Part shown: one piece after another, positions 28,301 through 34,869 of the stretch | Layout of the letters: every line of letters begins with the position of its first letter | How positions within the stretch are numbered: the stretch's first letter is position 1 | DNA from: Parvularculaceae bacterium | GTDB taxonomy: Bacteria; Pseudomonadota; Alphaproteobacteria; Caulobacterales; Parvularculaceae | Length of the DNA: 34,869 bases | Reading direction: 5' to 3' | Assembly: GCA_021776435.1 (NCBI GenBank) | Contig: JAJFFW010000030.1 | Coordinates: forward strand, 1 to 34,869 | Translations under genes and position numbers: made by a program | Notes under the pieces: model-generated | Told to the model about the DNA's origin: nothing | Database searches by the model: none | The model's input: the letters and a program-made list of their open reading frames with translations, nothing else

Positions 28301-30910
28301 TTATGCAGTTGCTTCATAGCGCCTGCAAAAATGCGGATTGACGCTCTGCCGGAACTTGCCAAGCAAATTGAGGCCAATGTCAACCGTAAACATGAACTCG
28401 ATAACAATACAGCTATTGCAGGCATACTCGAAGAGCGATTTAGCGGGGCGGCTACCAACACCGACGATCTTGCCCGTGATCTGGCGCTCGCCCGGTTTAC
28501 ACTTTCGCATGATGCCTATGCCGATGAAATCCTAATTCAGATTGAGTCAGACACGATCACACCTTGCCTGAGCGCGCTGCATAACGTGCAAAAGCACGGC
28601 GCGCTCGCCCATGGAACACTTCAAGCGCTTTGTGATCGCTCGCATATTCCTCAACGCCACTACACTGAAGGCAGAGATCATGGGCAGATCGCCGCGTTTC
28701 TCGATGCAGCAATCAATGATGAATCCGGCCTTCAGGCGCATGCGAAATATGCGCGCGCGCGTCGTCGCGTCGATGAGTTGGGCTTTGGCTGGGCGACGGC
28801 GGCGCTTTTGGGCCAAGAACATGCGCTAAGAGGTTTCGGCAAGATCATCGAAGCTTCGGTTATTCGCGCTATGGCGCTTCAGCTCATGGCGGCACACGGG
28901 GCCGTGCTTGACCGATTTCCCGGCACGCAGCTCGACGCACTTCGCGCAAGGCTCGCCAAGCTCGATTCACAAATCATACGCTTGGCCCAACAGCAACTCA
29001 GAACCATGGTCGCCGGCAACACCAATCCTCCGCCAGGAATCGGATCAGGGCCAAAATCACGCTGGACCGAAATGGCCTTGCTTGAAAACGAAACGAGCAA
29101 GAAGCAGAGATTCATAGCCGTGCGCGACCTGACGCAACGCGCCCGCCGATCGCTGCAAGAGCTAAAGCCCTGCTGGATGATGTCGCCGTTGGCTGTGGCG
29201 CAATACCTTCCTGCGGGCGAGGTTTCTTTCGACCTCTGCATCATAGATGAAGCCTCACAGATGCGCCCGGAAGACGCAATCGGCGCTCTTGCGCGTTGTG
29301 CTCAAGCCATGATTGTCGGCGACACCAACCAGCTTCCGCCGTCCAACTTCTTCCAAAAGATGCTGGATGACGGCGAAGGCGAAGACGACGATGCATTGGT
29401 TGACGAAGAATCGATTCTTGAAATCGCCAATTCCCGCTTTCGCCCCGCACGGCGCCTGCGATGGCACTACCGCTCGCAACATTCCGGGCTTATCCGGTTT
29501 TCAAATGAGCTGGTCTATCACAACGATCTGGTTATCTTCCCATCTGCATCCGAACAGCGCGCCGACATGGGCGTATCGCTCGTACCGGTGGAGGGACGCT
29601 ATAGATCGGGAGTCAATCCCGATGAGGCGCAGGCTATTGTCGAAGCGGCAATTCGGTTTATGCGAACATATCCGGACCGCTCTCTGGGAATCGTCACGCT
29701 CAATCAAAAGCAGCGCGATCTGCTGATTGACGAAGTGAATTACGCGCTCGAAAATGATCCCGCCGCGACGACGTACGTAGAGAACTGGGCAAAGCGCAAT
29801 GACGGGCTTGAATCGTTCTTCATCAAAAACCTTGAAAATGTGCAGGGTGATCAGAGAGATGTCATATTCATCGGCACCGTTTACGGTCCAGAGCAGCCGG
29901 GCGGACCCGTCATGCAGCGCTTCGGGCCGATTAACGGGAAAGCGGGGCGGCGAAGACTCAACGTTCTCTTCTCGCGCGCTAAGCTACAAATAGTGACATT
30001 TTCATCGATGAATCCGTCCGATATCCGGGCCAATGAAAACTCCAATCCAGGCACTTACATGCTCAAGCACTGGCTGGAATATTCCGCGAGCGGTGTGCTT
30101 GAAGCCACAGACCAGGCCTATGCGAACACAGATTCCGATTTCGAGGATTATGTGATCCAGCAACTAAAGTCGATGGGCTGCGAGCCAGTACCGCAAGTCG
30201 GAGCCGCCGGGTATTTCATCGATATTGGCGTGAAGCATCCTGATTGGCCTTACGGATATATTCTGGCTGTGGAGTGCGACGGCGCGAGCTATCATTCATG
30301 CCGTTCAGCGCGGGATCGCGACCGACTTCGACAGGAAGTTTTGGAGCGTCGCGGCTGGAAATTCCATCGTATATGGTCCACGGATTGGTTCAACGATCCT
30401 ATTCGCGAGGCGCAGCGAATGCGCGAAGCTATAAAAGGAAGGCTTACGGAATTATCGTCTCAGCAGGAAAGTTATGCGCCGCCATCTCCCGTTAAATACG
30501 ACGCGGCGGATATTGATGTTCAAAGTGCTCTGCCCACAGATGCGACGGCTGCAAAAGTCATCGATTCACAATTGGATTTGCAGGCGTCCATTTCGCCAGA
30601 CAAAGAATCCAAAACTGAGCTCTCTCAAACAGGGGCGTCGCAGACACCTTCACCCTTCATTGAGGTAGGTGATCAGGTGCGGGTTCGTTATCTGGCCGGA
30701 TCGCAAGTGACCATACAAGTCAGGATAAGCGATAAGCTGAACGATCCCGACAATGGTGTTATATGCGCTCATGAGCCGCTCGCTACAGCATTGATTGGTG
30801 CAGAACAGGGCGAAGAGGTTGAGGTGTTGATAGGAAGCTATGTGCGCAAAGCTCTTATTGAAAACGTCATCAAAGCAGAGAATGCAGAGGCGGTAAATTC
30901 GAACGCCTAA
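25388..30910 (+). CDS. DUF4011 / SF1 helicase / Vsr-like nuclease with Gre-like C-terminal domain (candidate defence protein)
   Basis: About 1840 aa. I choose GTG at 25388 with RBS AGGGAGG 6 nt upstream over a TTG at 25355 that lacks one. Order: DUF4011-type N-terminus (EAWVRTRIEVLRPKLLDLTRRNPL); helicase first half with Walker A GPPGTGKS near residue 400; long alpha-helical insertion (about 480-1200); Walker B CIIDEASQM near 1282, GDTNQLPPSNF, RWHYRSQH near 1357, ENVQGDQRDVIF and NVLFSRAK near 1525. Then a Vsr/MTES_1575-type nuclease (about 1585-1677) with FIDIGV, AVECDGASYHS, RDRDRLRQ, GWKFHRIWSTDWF. After a low-complexity linker, residues about 1756-1835 resemble the GreA/GreB C-terminal domain. 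All helicase and nuclease motifs look intact. This is the main cargo of the element; one-gene helicase-DUF4011-Vsr proteins are known phage-defence genes (Hhe, as I recall). Defence is inference. Confidence 0.85.
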   Translation: MTADAAATDEHELEAWVRTRIEVLRPKLLDLTRRNPLISTKLTPRSNSHVRVVDELPDVLAFELSNQQSMRFVPLPSLDLDPKDELRPDFRVALAEAHRIDETYLEAIKAIQNGGDEAQDEIRRLERELKDRVRERLGLPLRQTGADISLAQHAKLHGISPYYDLPDPSEEHQDGRHRDDDIQTLLLTDDLERKMTGITTKCRTWLQETGINVLHVAFGFLEWQDDRLRSSAFAPLALMPVGITKKKTPEGPEFRVTGLGDAGESNLVLAEMLRNDFGIDLPKVSEGSIEDYLAEVAEIKPRNLKWKVRRQVAFGVFPSARMAMYHDLDTSQTSFHNQELVKQLLGGMDTSEASPFADEYDVDAPEIEAKIPCLVMDADSSQLRIIADIADGRNLAVEGPPGTGKSQTIVNTIASAIAGGKKVLFVAEKMAALEVVKSRLESVGLGEFVLPLQAERSTRDQVISSVRERIEMAAPSAAPDYESKLAQFRKVRSELTIYIDVISSPYGATGLKVYDVLGRAMWSNDMLKDRPDVFLNPPISDPESFDKIRLETLRQAGDQLDTASNEASLAAEYWRGLNIESADRFTLEQILALAKSAKGTYDAAAHEREALQEFKLDPKLPESGLVTIEGALKEINSQIAGCDPASIVRIAKNGALSAIGKFQEACARYQTVLGKLKKFLVAPSDDMLAGRVRRIYAFCSQNSINSLDLEALLRRIESDRYELASLEKVEASLSDLPEDILDSESLNIDAIRIAHDVISNSSPESLALRTSANANPAAALIVQQAAQSGRKLREEKAKLEESLIIPSDMTSTELAGHAAALRDAGFFSFFSTSYRTAKRTLRTLSRAGRVKKNEDVRQLQALADWKASEAKLLADEQAKTCFGMLFRGIETDFDAFEKLGCYYEQVDQRLKGNGNRNLRRFLKEGDLDALLAVPEFPKTQWDGKISELSDNRTELERQIQAFKAAHRELKELCSCFIAPAKMRIDALPELAKQIEANVNRKHELDNNTAIAGILEERFSGAATNTDDLARDLALARFTLSHDAYADEILIQIESDTITPCLSALHNVQKHGALAHGTLQALCDRSHIPQRHYTEGRDHGQIAAFLDAAINDESGLQAHAKYARARRRVDELGFGWATAALLGQEHALRGFGKIIEASVIRAMALQLMAAHGAVLDRFPGTQLDALRARLAKLDSQIIRLAQQQLRTMVAGNTNPPPGIGSGPKSRWTEMALLENETSKKQRFIAVRDLTQRARRSLQELKPCWMMSPLAVAQYLPAGEVSFDLCIIDEASQMRPEDAIGALARCAQAMIVGDTNQLPPSNFFQKMLDDGEGEDDDALVDEESILEIANSRFRPARRLRWHYRSQHSGLIRFSNELVYHNDLVIFPSASEQRADMGVSLVPVEGRYRSGVNPDEAQAIVEAAIRFMRTYPDRSLGIVTLNQKQRDLLIDEVNYALENDPAATTYVENWAKRNDGLESFFIKNLENVQGDQRDVIFIGTVYGPEQPGGPVMQRFGPINGKAGRRRLNVLFSRAKLQIVTFSSMNPSDIRANENSNPGTYMLKHWLEYSASGVLEATDQAYANTDSDFEDYVIQQLKSMGCEPVPQVGAAGYFIDIGVKHPDWPYGYILAVECDGASYHSCRSARDRDRLRQEVLERRGWKFHRIWSTDWFNDPIREAQRMREAIKGRLTELSSQQESYAPPSPVKYDAADIDVQSALPTDATAAKVIDSQLDLQASISPDKESKTELSQTGASQTPSPFIEVGDQVRVRYLAGSQVTIQVRISDKLNDPDNGVICAHEPLATALIGAEQGEEVEVLIGSYVRKALIENVIKAENAEAVNSNA

Positions 30911-31134
30911 GCTCAGACGCGCGGGGCGGGCGAGGTAGCCTACCACGGAAAGATCAGTAGGGAAGCCACGGCCAGGTTGCATTCTGTAATCGGACCAATC
31001 CCGCTACTGCTATTGAACACCAACCTAAGCCACGCGGGGGGGGGGGAGTGAACTTTACATGAATTAGAATTCGGATTCGACTTCATGTATGCTACTGTTA
31101 ATAAATATATTTCAACCGTTTTTGAGCAAACAAA
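30911..31134. other. Intergenic region with an 11-G tract upstream of tetR
   Basis: No gene seen. The main feature is a homopolymer of 11 G (31036-31046), about 89 nt before the TetR start. The DNA after it turns A/T-rich. No convincing terminator for the large gene was found. Confidence 0.7.
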
Positions 31135-31791
31135 ATGGCCGCATTCCTTAAACGCAAAGCTCGCAAGGAACATCGTCGTGTTAAGCTAGGCTTTGAAGAC
31201 CGGCGCACCACCGCACTTCGCTTAGCTGGGCTAGAATTACTTGCTATTTCTGATTTTGAAAAAATATCAATTGCCATGCTCACAAAAAAGGCGGGGTGCT
31301 CCGTCGGAGCATTTTATTATCGTTATCCTGATAAGAGCGCTTATTTGATGCAACTTATTGCAGTGACGTTTAGGCGTCTCGAAAACAATTTCGAAAACAG
31401 GTTTATTAATACAGAGGGAGAAAAACCGCCGCCGAAAATATCCTTATCGGATTTCATCACTGATATTGTCTCTCAGCTAAGCCATAAAGAAATCGTGGGC
31501 GTCATTCGTGCGGCGCTTAAGCTTGGCTCAACCGAACCTGAAGCCTTGCGTTATTATGAGCAATCTCGGGCGCGCATCACGGCGGAAACTGTGAATCTTT
31601 TCGGGCACGAATCAAGAAAGAAAATTCCAGAAAAACGCATTCGGGAAGCAATGCAAATTCTTTTCGCAACAATAAATGACGCCGTTCAAATGCCCAATAG
31701 CGCCGAAATGGAATTGGGCGGCAAAGAAATGACAGCTTTCCTTTTCGGAATTGTGGCAAACCAAATAGGAGTTAAGCCTGAATCTGTCTGA
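31135..31791 (+). CDS. TetR/AcrR-family transcriptional regulator
   Basis: A 218-aa protein with an N-terminal basic stretch and a TetR helix-turn-helix: LAGLELLAISDFEKISIAMLTKKAGCSVGAFYYRYPDKSAYL (HTH about residues 43-68; the AGCSVGAFYYRYPDK segment is classic). The C-terminal ligand domain (about 75-218) has no recognised effector class. No clear RBS is present, only an A-rich leader (GAGCAAACAAA). It is the nearest regulator to the helicase-nuclease gene, in the same direction but downstream of it, so it may control itself and the cargo. It is A/T-richer than the chromosome genes. Confidence 0.88.
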   Translation: MAAFLKRKARKEHRRVKLGFEDRRTTALRLAGLELLAISDFEKISIAMLTKKAGCSVGAFYYRYPDKSAYLMQLIAVTFRRLENNFENRFINTEGEKPPPKISLSDFITDIVSQLSHKEIVGVIRAALKLGSTEPEALRYYEQSRARITAETVNLFGHESRKKIPEKRIREAMQILFATINDAVQMPNSAEMELGGKEMTAFLFGIVANQIGVKPESV

Positions 31792-31893
31792 CAGGTTGTC
31801 AAAATAAATCAAATAAATTCAGTGAAGTTTTATCGGGAGGGCAAGATGCGGACGCATCGATGACACAGATACGGTTCAAGAAACGAAATCGCA

Positions 31894-31913
31894 CTAAAAT
31901 AACCCTATTTTAG
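31894..31913. repeat. Perfect 8-bp AT-rich inverted repeat at the end of the AlpA-like gene
   Basis: CTAAAATA-ACCC-TATTTTAG is a perfect dyad covering the last codons and stop of the AlpA-like gene. It lies between the convergent tetR and alpA-like genes. It could be a weak bidirectional terminator or an operator. Confidence 0.4.
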
Positions 31914-32175
31914 GCACATGGCTAAACGATCCACGCTCCACCTGGGATGTACTCGTTCGCAGCCGCGCTTCGACCCAGGCGATAATGTCACGGCGGCGAT
32001 AGCGGATTGAGCGGGCTGACACTTTGACGAATTGCGGGCCGCCGCCTCGCAGGCGCCAGTTCTGAAGGGCCCGCACCGTATAACCCAGGAATGCCGCCGC
32101 TTCTTTCTCGCAAACGAGTTGATCGAGATATTCAAACGGATATCCGCGTGGTTCATTGCCAACACCATCTGGCAT
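31894..32175 (-). CDS. AlpA/excisionase-like helix-turn-helix regulator
   Basis: A 93-aa protein. I set the start at the ATG at 32175 (MPDGVGNEP) because AGGAG lies 7 nt upstream; longer readings lack one. The MerR/AlpA-like winged helix reads VCEKEAAAFLGYTVRALQNWRLRGGGPQFVKVSARSIRYRRRDIIAWVEARL. Such proteins act as excisionases or as activators of integrase genes in tRNA-borne islands. It is transcribed in the same direction as the integrase and lies 86 bp beyond the end of the hypothetical gene. Confidence 0.82.
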   Translation of the reverse strand: MPDGVGNEPRGYPFEYLDQLVCEKEAAAFLGYTVRALQNWRLRGGGPQFVKVSARSIRYRRRDIIAWVEARLRTSTSQVERGSFSHVPKIGLF

Positions 32176-32261
32176 ATATCGACTCCTATTGCTGCTACAT
32201 AACGCCAAGCATTGTCTGAGGAGCCGGAGTCCGGAAAAAGAACAATAAATACGCACCGGGT

Positions 32262-32972
32262 TTATAGTTTCCGGGCAGATTTAATTTGTTCAGCCGTCAT
32301 TTGAAAATCGTCGCGGATTACGAGACGAATAACTTCGTTTTGAAAGCCTTTTTCCGTTCCATGCATTTTTAAGAGCGAGGCGTGAATTATTGGATAGGCG
32401 TGCGTCATTGGTTTCGAGAAGTCGATTTCGCCTTTCAATTTTAATTTTTGATATGCCGCCTCTATTTTATCGCGTGAACTGGGCCGACCCGCGGGCCGTG
32501 GAGGCTGTATATTCGGGGGTTTTTTTGCAAGCGCTGTTTTATGCGTTTTTATCGTTGAATTTCTTGACCGTTTAATTATTCGCACGCTCTCGAATTTCAG
32601 GCTGCCACTCTGAATTTCCGATTTTGAAAAATCAATTTCGCCCAATTGCCAAATGTCAGCGGGAATTTCCTTCGGATCATCTCCAAGTTCGCGCGGCGTT
32701 AAATATCCAAAACCTAATAATTTTTCCGTTGCCAACTGGCGTTTAAAATCTGCCTTTACGGCATTAATTCTCCGGTTATGTTCTGTAATCGTGGTGCTGA
32801 TTTTTGCAAATCCGTGAATTAATCGCTCCGTAGCCTTTTCTTGATTTTCGGCATTTTCAGATACCGGATATGACTGAGAATAAGGCTGGGAATTGAATTT
32901 CCGCCAATTTCCGTATTTGTCGAGCGCGTCCATTAATGGAATGCTTGAATTATATGCGTCTTGCGGGGTCAT
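32262..32972 (-). CDS. Hypothetical island protein coupled to integrase
   Basis: A 236-aa protein with no firm family. The C-terminal part, AGRPSSRDKIEAAYQKLKLKGEIDFSK and following, resembles a short module seen beside integrases in alphaproteobacterial islands (GRPSxRDxIxxAY). The heptapeptide GEIDFSK occurs twice (residues 111-117 and 181-187), which suggests an internal duplication. The middle (130-160) is basic and low-complexity. Its ATG overlaps the integrase stop (ATGA), so the two are translationally coupled. A DNA-binding or recombination-accessory role is a guess from context. Confidence 0.75.
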   Translation of the reverse strand: MTPQDAYNSSIPLMDALDKYGNWRKFNSQPYSQSYPVSENAENQEKATERLIHGFAKISTTITEHNRRINAVKADFKRQLATEKLLGFGYLTPRELGDDPKEIPADIWQLGEIDFSKSEIQSGSLKFESVRIIKRSRNSTIKTHKTALAKKPPNIQPPRPAGRPSSRDKIEAAYQKLKLKGEIDFSKPMTHAYPIIHASLLKMHGTEKGFQNEVIRLVIRDDFQMTAEQIKSARKL

Positions 32973-34240
32973 GGCTGCATTTCAATCTGCGAATTCGGCT
33001 TTTTCGGAAACTCTACGATTTCCGCATCGGCTTTTCCGTTCAATGCGTCCAAAATTCTTTCGGAGATTATATCCGCTGCAGCGACCAGCGCCTTATCGGG
33101 CATATGCGCATAGCGTGCGGTCACGCCTGAAAGGGAGTGACCTAATAAACCGGCTATTGTCAGTTCGGAATAACCGAGGCCTGCTGCAGCGGACGCAAAG
33201 CTATGGCGAAGCGTATGAATTGTTGCGCCCTCTATATTCGCACGCATGCAAAGGCGCATAAAAACGCGAGGCAAGCCGACAAAATGCCCCTCCCCAGTTA
33301 ACGCAGGAAAAACCCACTTCCCGTTTTCTATTCGCGATAAACTTTGCAATAAATCGACGGCAGGTTTTCCGAGTGGTCGAATTTGCGCGCCGGTTTTTGT
33401 ATCGCCAAACCGAATACAAGAATTTGTCGCGTCAATCCACTCCCAGGGAAGGCTTAATATTTCACCGCGACGGCACCCGGTTAAGGCAAGGGTTTTTAGC
33501 GCGTCTATTCCAGTTAAATTTTTGCCGTCTAATTCCGCTTCACGCATCGCAGCGCCAAATGCGACGAACTCATCAAAACTAAAAAACCGCGTGCGTTTTT
33601 GGTTTGGATATTTTTTCGCAAGCCGCGCCGGGTTGTCTTTGATCACGCCATTGCGCCGCGCGAATTCCAGAATGGCGCCGAGCATGCCGAGCGTGCGCGC
33701 GCCAACGCCTCTCCCGCCCGTCGTGTTAGCGCCGCGCCCAATGCGCCTTTTCATCTTGGCGGTTTTGCCCGCTGCAATATCGGCCTGCATGCGCTCAAGA
33801 TCGGAAACTGTGATCCGAGCGACTGCGCGATTACCGATGAGCGGTTTAACGTGACATTCGATGCGGCTCTTATCCATAGAGAGCGTTGACGGCTTTACCC
33901 ATGTAGTCGCGGCTTCAAGATACCAATCGCAAAGCTCTGCAACTGTCATCGCGTTGCGAGCGGCTGCCTTCTCTCCTGCGGGATCGCCGCCTCTATCCGC
34001 TTCTGCGAGTTTCTGTCGAGCTTCCTTGCGCGCCTCATCGGGCGTGAGCGTGCCAAGGCGCCCTAGTGTAAGTTTACGCTGACGGCCTTCATGGGTCCGA
34101 TACATAACAACCCATGAACCCGCGCCACCCGCTTGGATACGCAGTCCGAACCCTTTAAGTTTGTCGTCCCAATAGGTAATTTCTTTCCCGTTCAGATCGG
34201 GCTTAATTGCATCTGCAAATCGTTTGGTCAGACGGGGCAT
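32969..34240 (-). CDS. int: Tyrosine recombinase/integrase (DUF4102 type)
   Basis: A 423-aa P4-like integrase. The N-terminal arm-binding domain (DUF4102) spans about residues 1-90 (LTKRFADAIKP, KGFGLRIQAGGAGSWVVMYR). The SAM-like core-binding domain spans about 100-200. The catalytic set is complete: R257 (TGCRRGEI), K282 (TKTG), H342 and R345 (HTLRHSFAS), H368 (LLGHSL) and nucleophile Y377 (ARYAHM). It lies next to the right attachment repeat, as usual for tRNA-targeting islands. It probably drives insertion at tRNA-Gly. Confidence 0.96.
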   Translation of the reverse strand: MPRLTKRFADAIKPDLNGKEITYWDDKLKGFGLRIQAGGAGSWVVMYRTHEGRQRKLTLGRLGTLTPDEARKEARQKLAEADRGGDPAGEKAAARNAMTVAELCDWYLEAATTWVKPSTLSMDKSRIECHVKPLIGNRAVARITVSDLERMQADIAAGKTAKMKRRIGRGANTTGGRGVGARTLGMLGAILEFARRNGVIKDNPARLAKKYPNQKRTRFFSFDEFVAFGAAMREAELDGKNLTGIDALKTLALTGCRRGEILSLPWEWIDATNSCIRFGDTKTGAQIRPLGKPAVDLLQSLSRIENGKWVFPALTGEGHFVGLPRVFMRLCMRANIEGATIHTLRHSFASAAAGLGYSELTIAGLLGHSLSGVTARYAHMPDKALVAAADIISERILDALNGKADAEIVEFPKKPNSQIEMQP

Positions 34241-34256
34241 AGCGCACTCAAAACCT

Positions 34257-34300
34257 GTTACCTAAAACTCAACGCCATGGTTAGGTAACAAATAGGTAAC
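34257..34300. promoter_or_regulatory. Candidate arm-type sites and integrase leader
   Basis: GTTACCT (34257-34263) is the reverse complement of AGGTAAC, which follows at 34283-34289 and 34294-34300. The direct pair is 11 bp apart, exactly as at 24883-24900. The cluster lies 17-60 bp upstream of the int ATG, so integrase binding here could also repress its own gene. Confidence 0.5.
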
Positions 34301-34378
34301 AACGCACAGCGAATTCCGGCGTCGATCAACGCAGACTATACCACGAGCATATTGGTTTTTCATCAATAAAATCATGAG

Positions 34379-34384
34379 ATTATA
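34379..34384 (-). promoter_or_regulatory. Possible -10 box for int
   Basis: TATAAT on the minus strand, about 140 nt upstream of the int start and between the arm sites and the right attachment repeat. No good -35 was found 17 nt upstream, so this is only a candidate. Confidence 0.3.
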
Positions 34385-34429
34385 GCAAACTGGCGTAATG
34401 TGGAGGAAATGGTGAAATTGGTTTTATCC

Positions 34430-34483
<54 letters not shown>

Positions 34484-34869
34484 CCAAGAAAAACAGCCAG
34501 TTAGAAGATGTGATTGTTTAGTCGCCATCATAGCTTTGCTCCCAGCTAACAGTTAGGGAACAACCATAACCATTCACCTTGGCCGCATTCGTCGTGAGAA
34601 ATTATTCGTAGACCGCAAGCACTTTCGTTTCGCACGACCTCGTTAAGACAACGCACACCCCACCCTCAGCTCCCCGCGTATTGGACAAACCGAATTTGTT
34701 GACGGCAGCATAGTAAGACGAGCGACTCTCCGCCCTGACGACAGTCTTCATTCTATGGATATCTGACACTATGCAGGGATTTTGTCAGATTGTGAAACGT
34801 CTTTGCGGCTTCGGGGGGCTAATTCAGGGGATACCCCGCTCACGGATCTGACACTATCACCCATAGTGT
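34484..34869. other. Non-coding flank with decayed element end and inverted motifs
   Basis: No gene was found. From about 34545 to 34650 the sequence resembles the left interior of the element (24880-24990): GCTAACAGTTAGGGAACAACC against GCTAGGTAACACTTAGG and its continuation, then CTTGGCCG, TTATTCGTA and a CTTTCG block in the same order. The last 110 bp carry ATCTGACA...TGTCAGAT (34761-34768/34783-34790) and ATCTGACACTAT (34846-34857) followed by ATAGTGT at the window edge. Confidence 0.6.

Noticed and set aside
30650-30982. Minus-strand reading frame at the end of the large gene
   Set aside because: It is a shadow of the Gre-like coding region, with low-complexity composition and no RBS.
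31894-31913. Strong terminator between tetR and the AlpA-like gene
   Set aside because: The stem is AT-rich and no U-run follows on either strand, so only a low-confidence dyad is reported.

Overview
The window looks like the chromosome of a free-living alphaproteobacterium, probably of the Caulobacter/Hyphomonas/Parvularcula side of the class. This rests on protein similarity recalled from memory: the alphaproteobacterial ceramide gene set, a K+-independent H+-pyrophosphatase, and the CnoX / LON-domain / Trm112-like / ProX neighbourhood. It is coding-dense, moderately GC-rich, and ends in an integrated element inserted in a tRNA-Gly gene. No rRNA and no CRISPR array were seen.

Layout. (1) 1-11078: housekeeping genes: a small membrane protein, nth, pyrF, an acyl-ACP/CoA synthetase-like ligase, a PiT-like transporter, hemH divergent from it, a TVP38/TMEM64 membrane protein, a HAD phosphatase plus threonine aldolase pair, and hppA with a clear terminator. 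(2) 11284-19005: a sphingolipid (ceramide) locus. A fatty-acid-hydroxylase gene broken by an in-frame TGA lies divergent from the run aasR-cerR-acpR-spt. A secreted DUF2141 protein, the bacterial ceramide synthase and a secreted glutaminyl-cyclase-like protein follow. Together these supply all five steps known for bacterial ceramide formation: acyl activation and loading on a dedicated ACP, condensation with serine, ketone reduction, and N-acylation. (3) 19010-24585: a leftward set: amn, a BioF2/CelD-type GNAT protein, a Trm112-like protein, a LON-domain protein, the chaperedoxin CnoX and ProX. (4) 24742-24813: tRNA-Gly(GCC), whose 3' part is the attachment site. (5) 24769-34483: a 9.7-kb integrative element bounded by 54-bp identical direct repeats. 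It holds an IS481-type transposase remnant, one very large gene (about 1840 aa), a TetR regulator preceded by an 11-G tract, an AlpA-like regulator, a hypothetical protein, and a complete tyrosine integrase. (6) 34484-34869: non-coding sequence with a decayed copy of an element end and repeated inverted motifs.

The most interesting item is the cargo gene at 25388-30910. Its order is DUF4011-type N-terminus, split superfamily 1 helicase, Vsr/MTES_1575-type nuclease, linker, and a C-terminal domain that reads like the RNA-polymerase-binding C-terminal domain of GreA/GreB. A one-gene helicase-nuclease on a mobile element is a strong candidate for a phage-defence system, and the Gre-like tail suggests a link to transcription complexes. 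The second main item is the ceramide locus with its interrupted hydroxylase and its two secreted companions. The third is evidence that the tRNA-Gly site has been used more than once by related elements.
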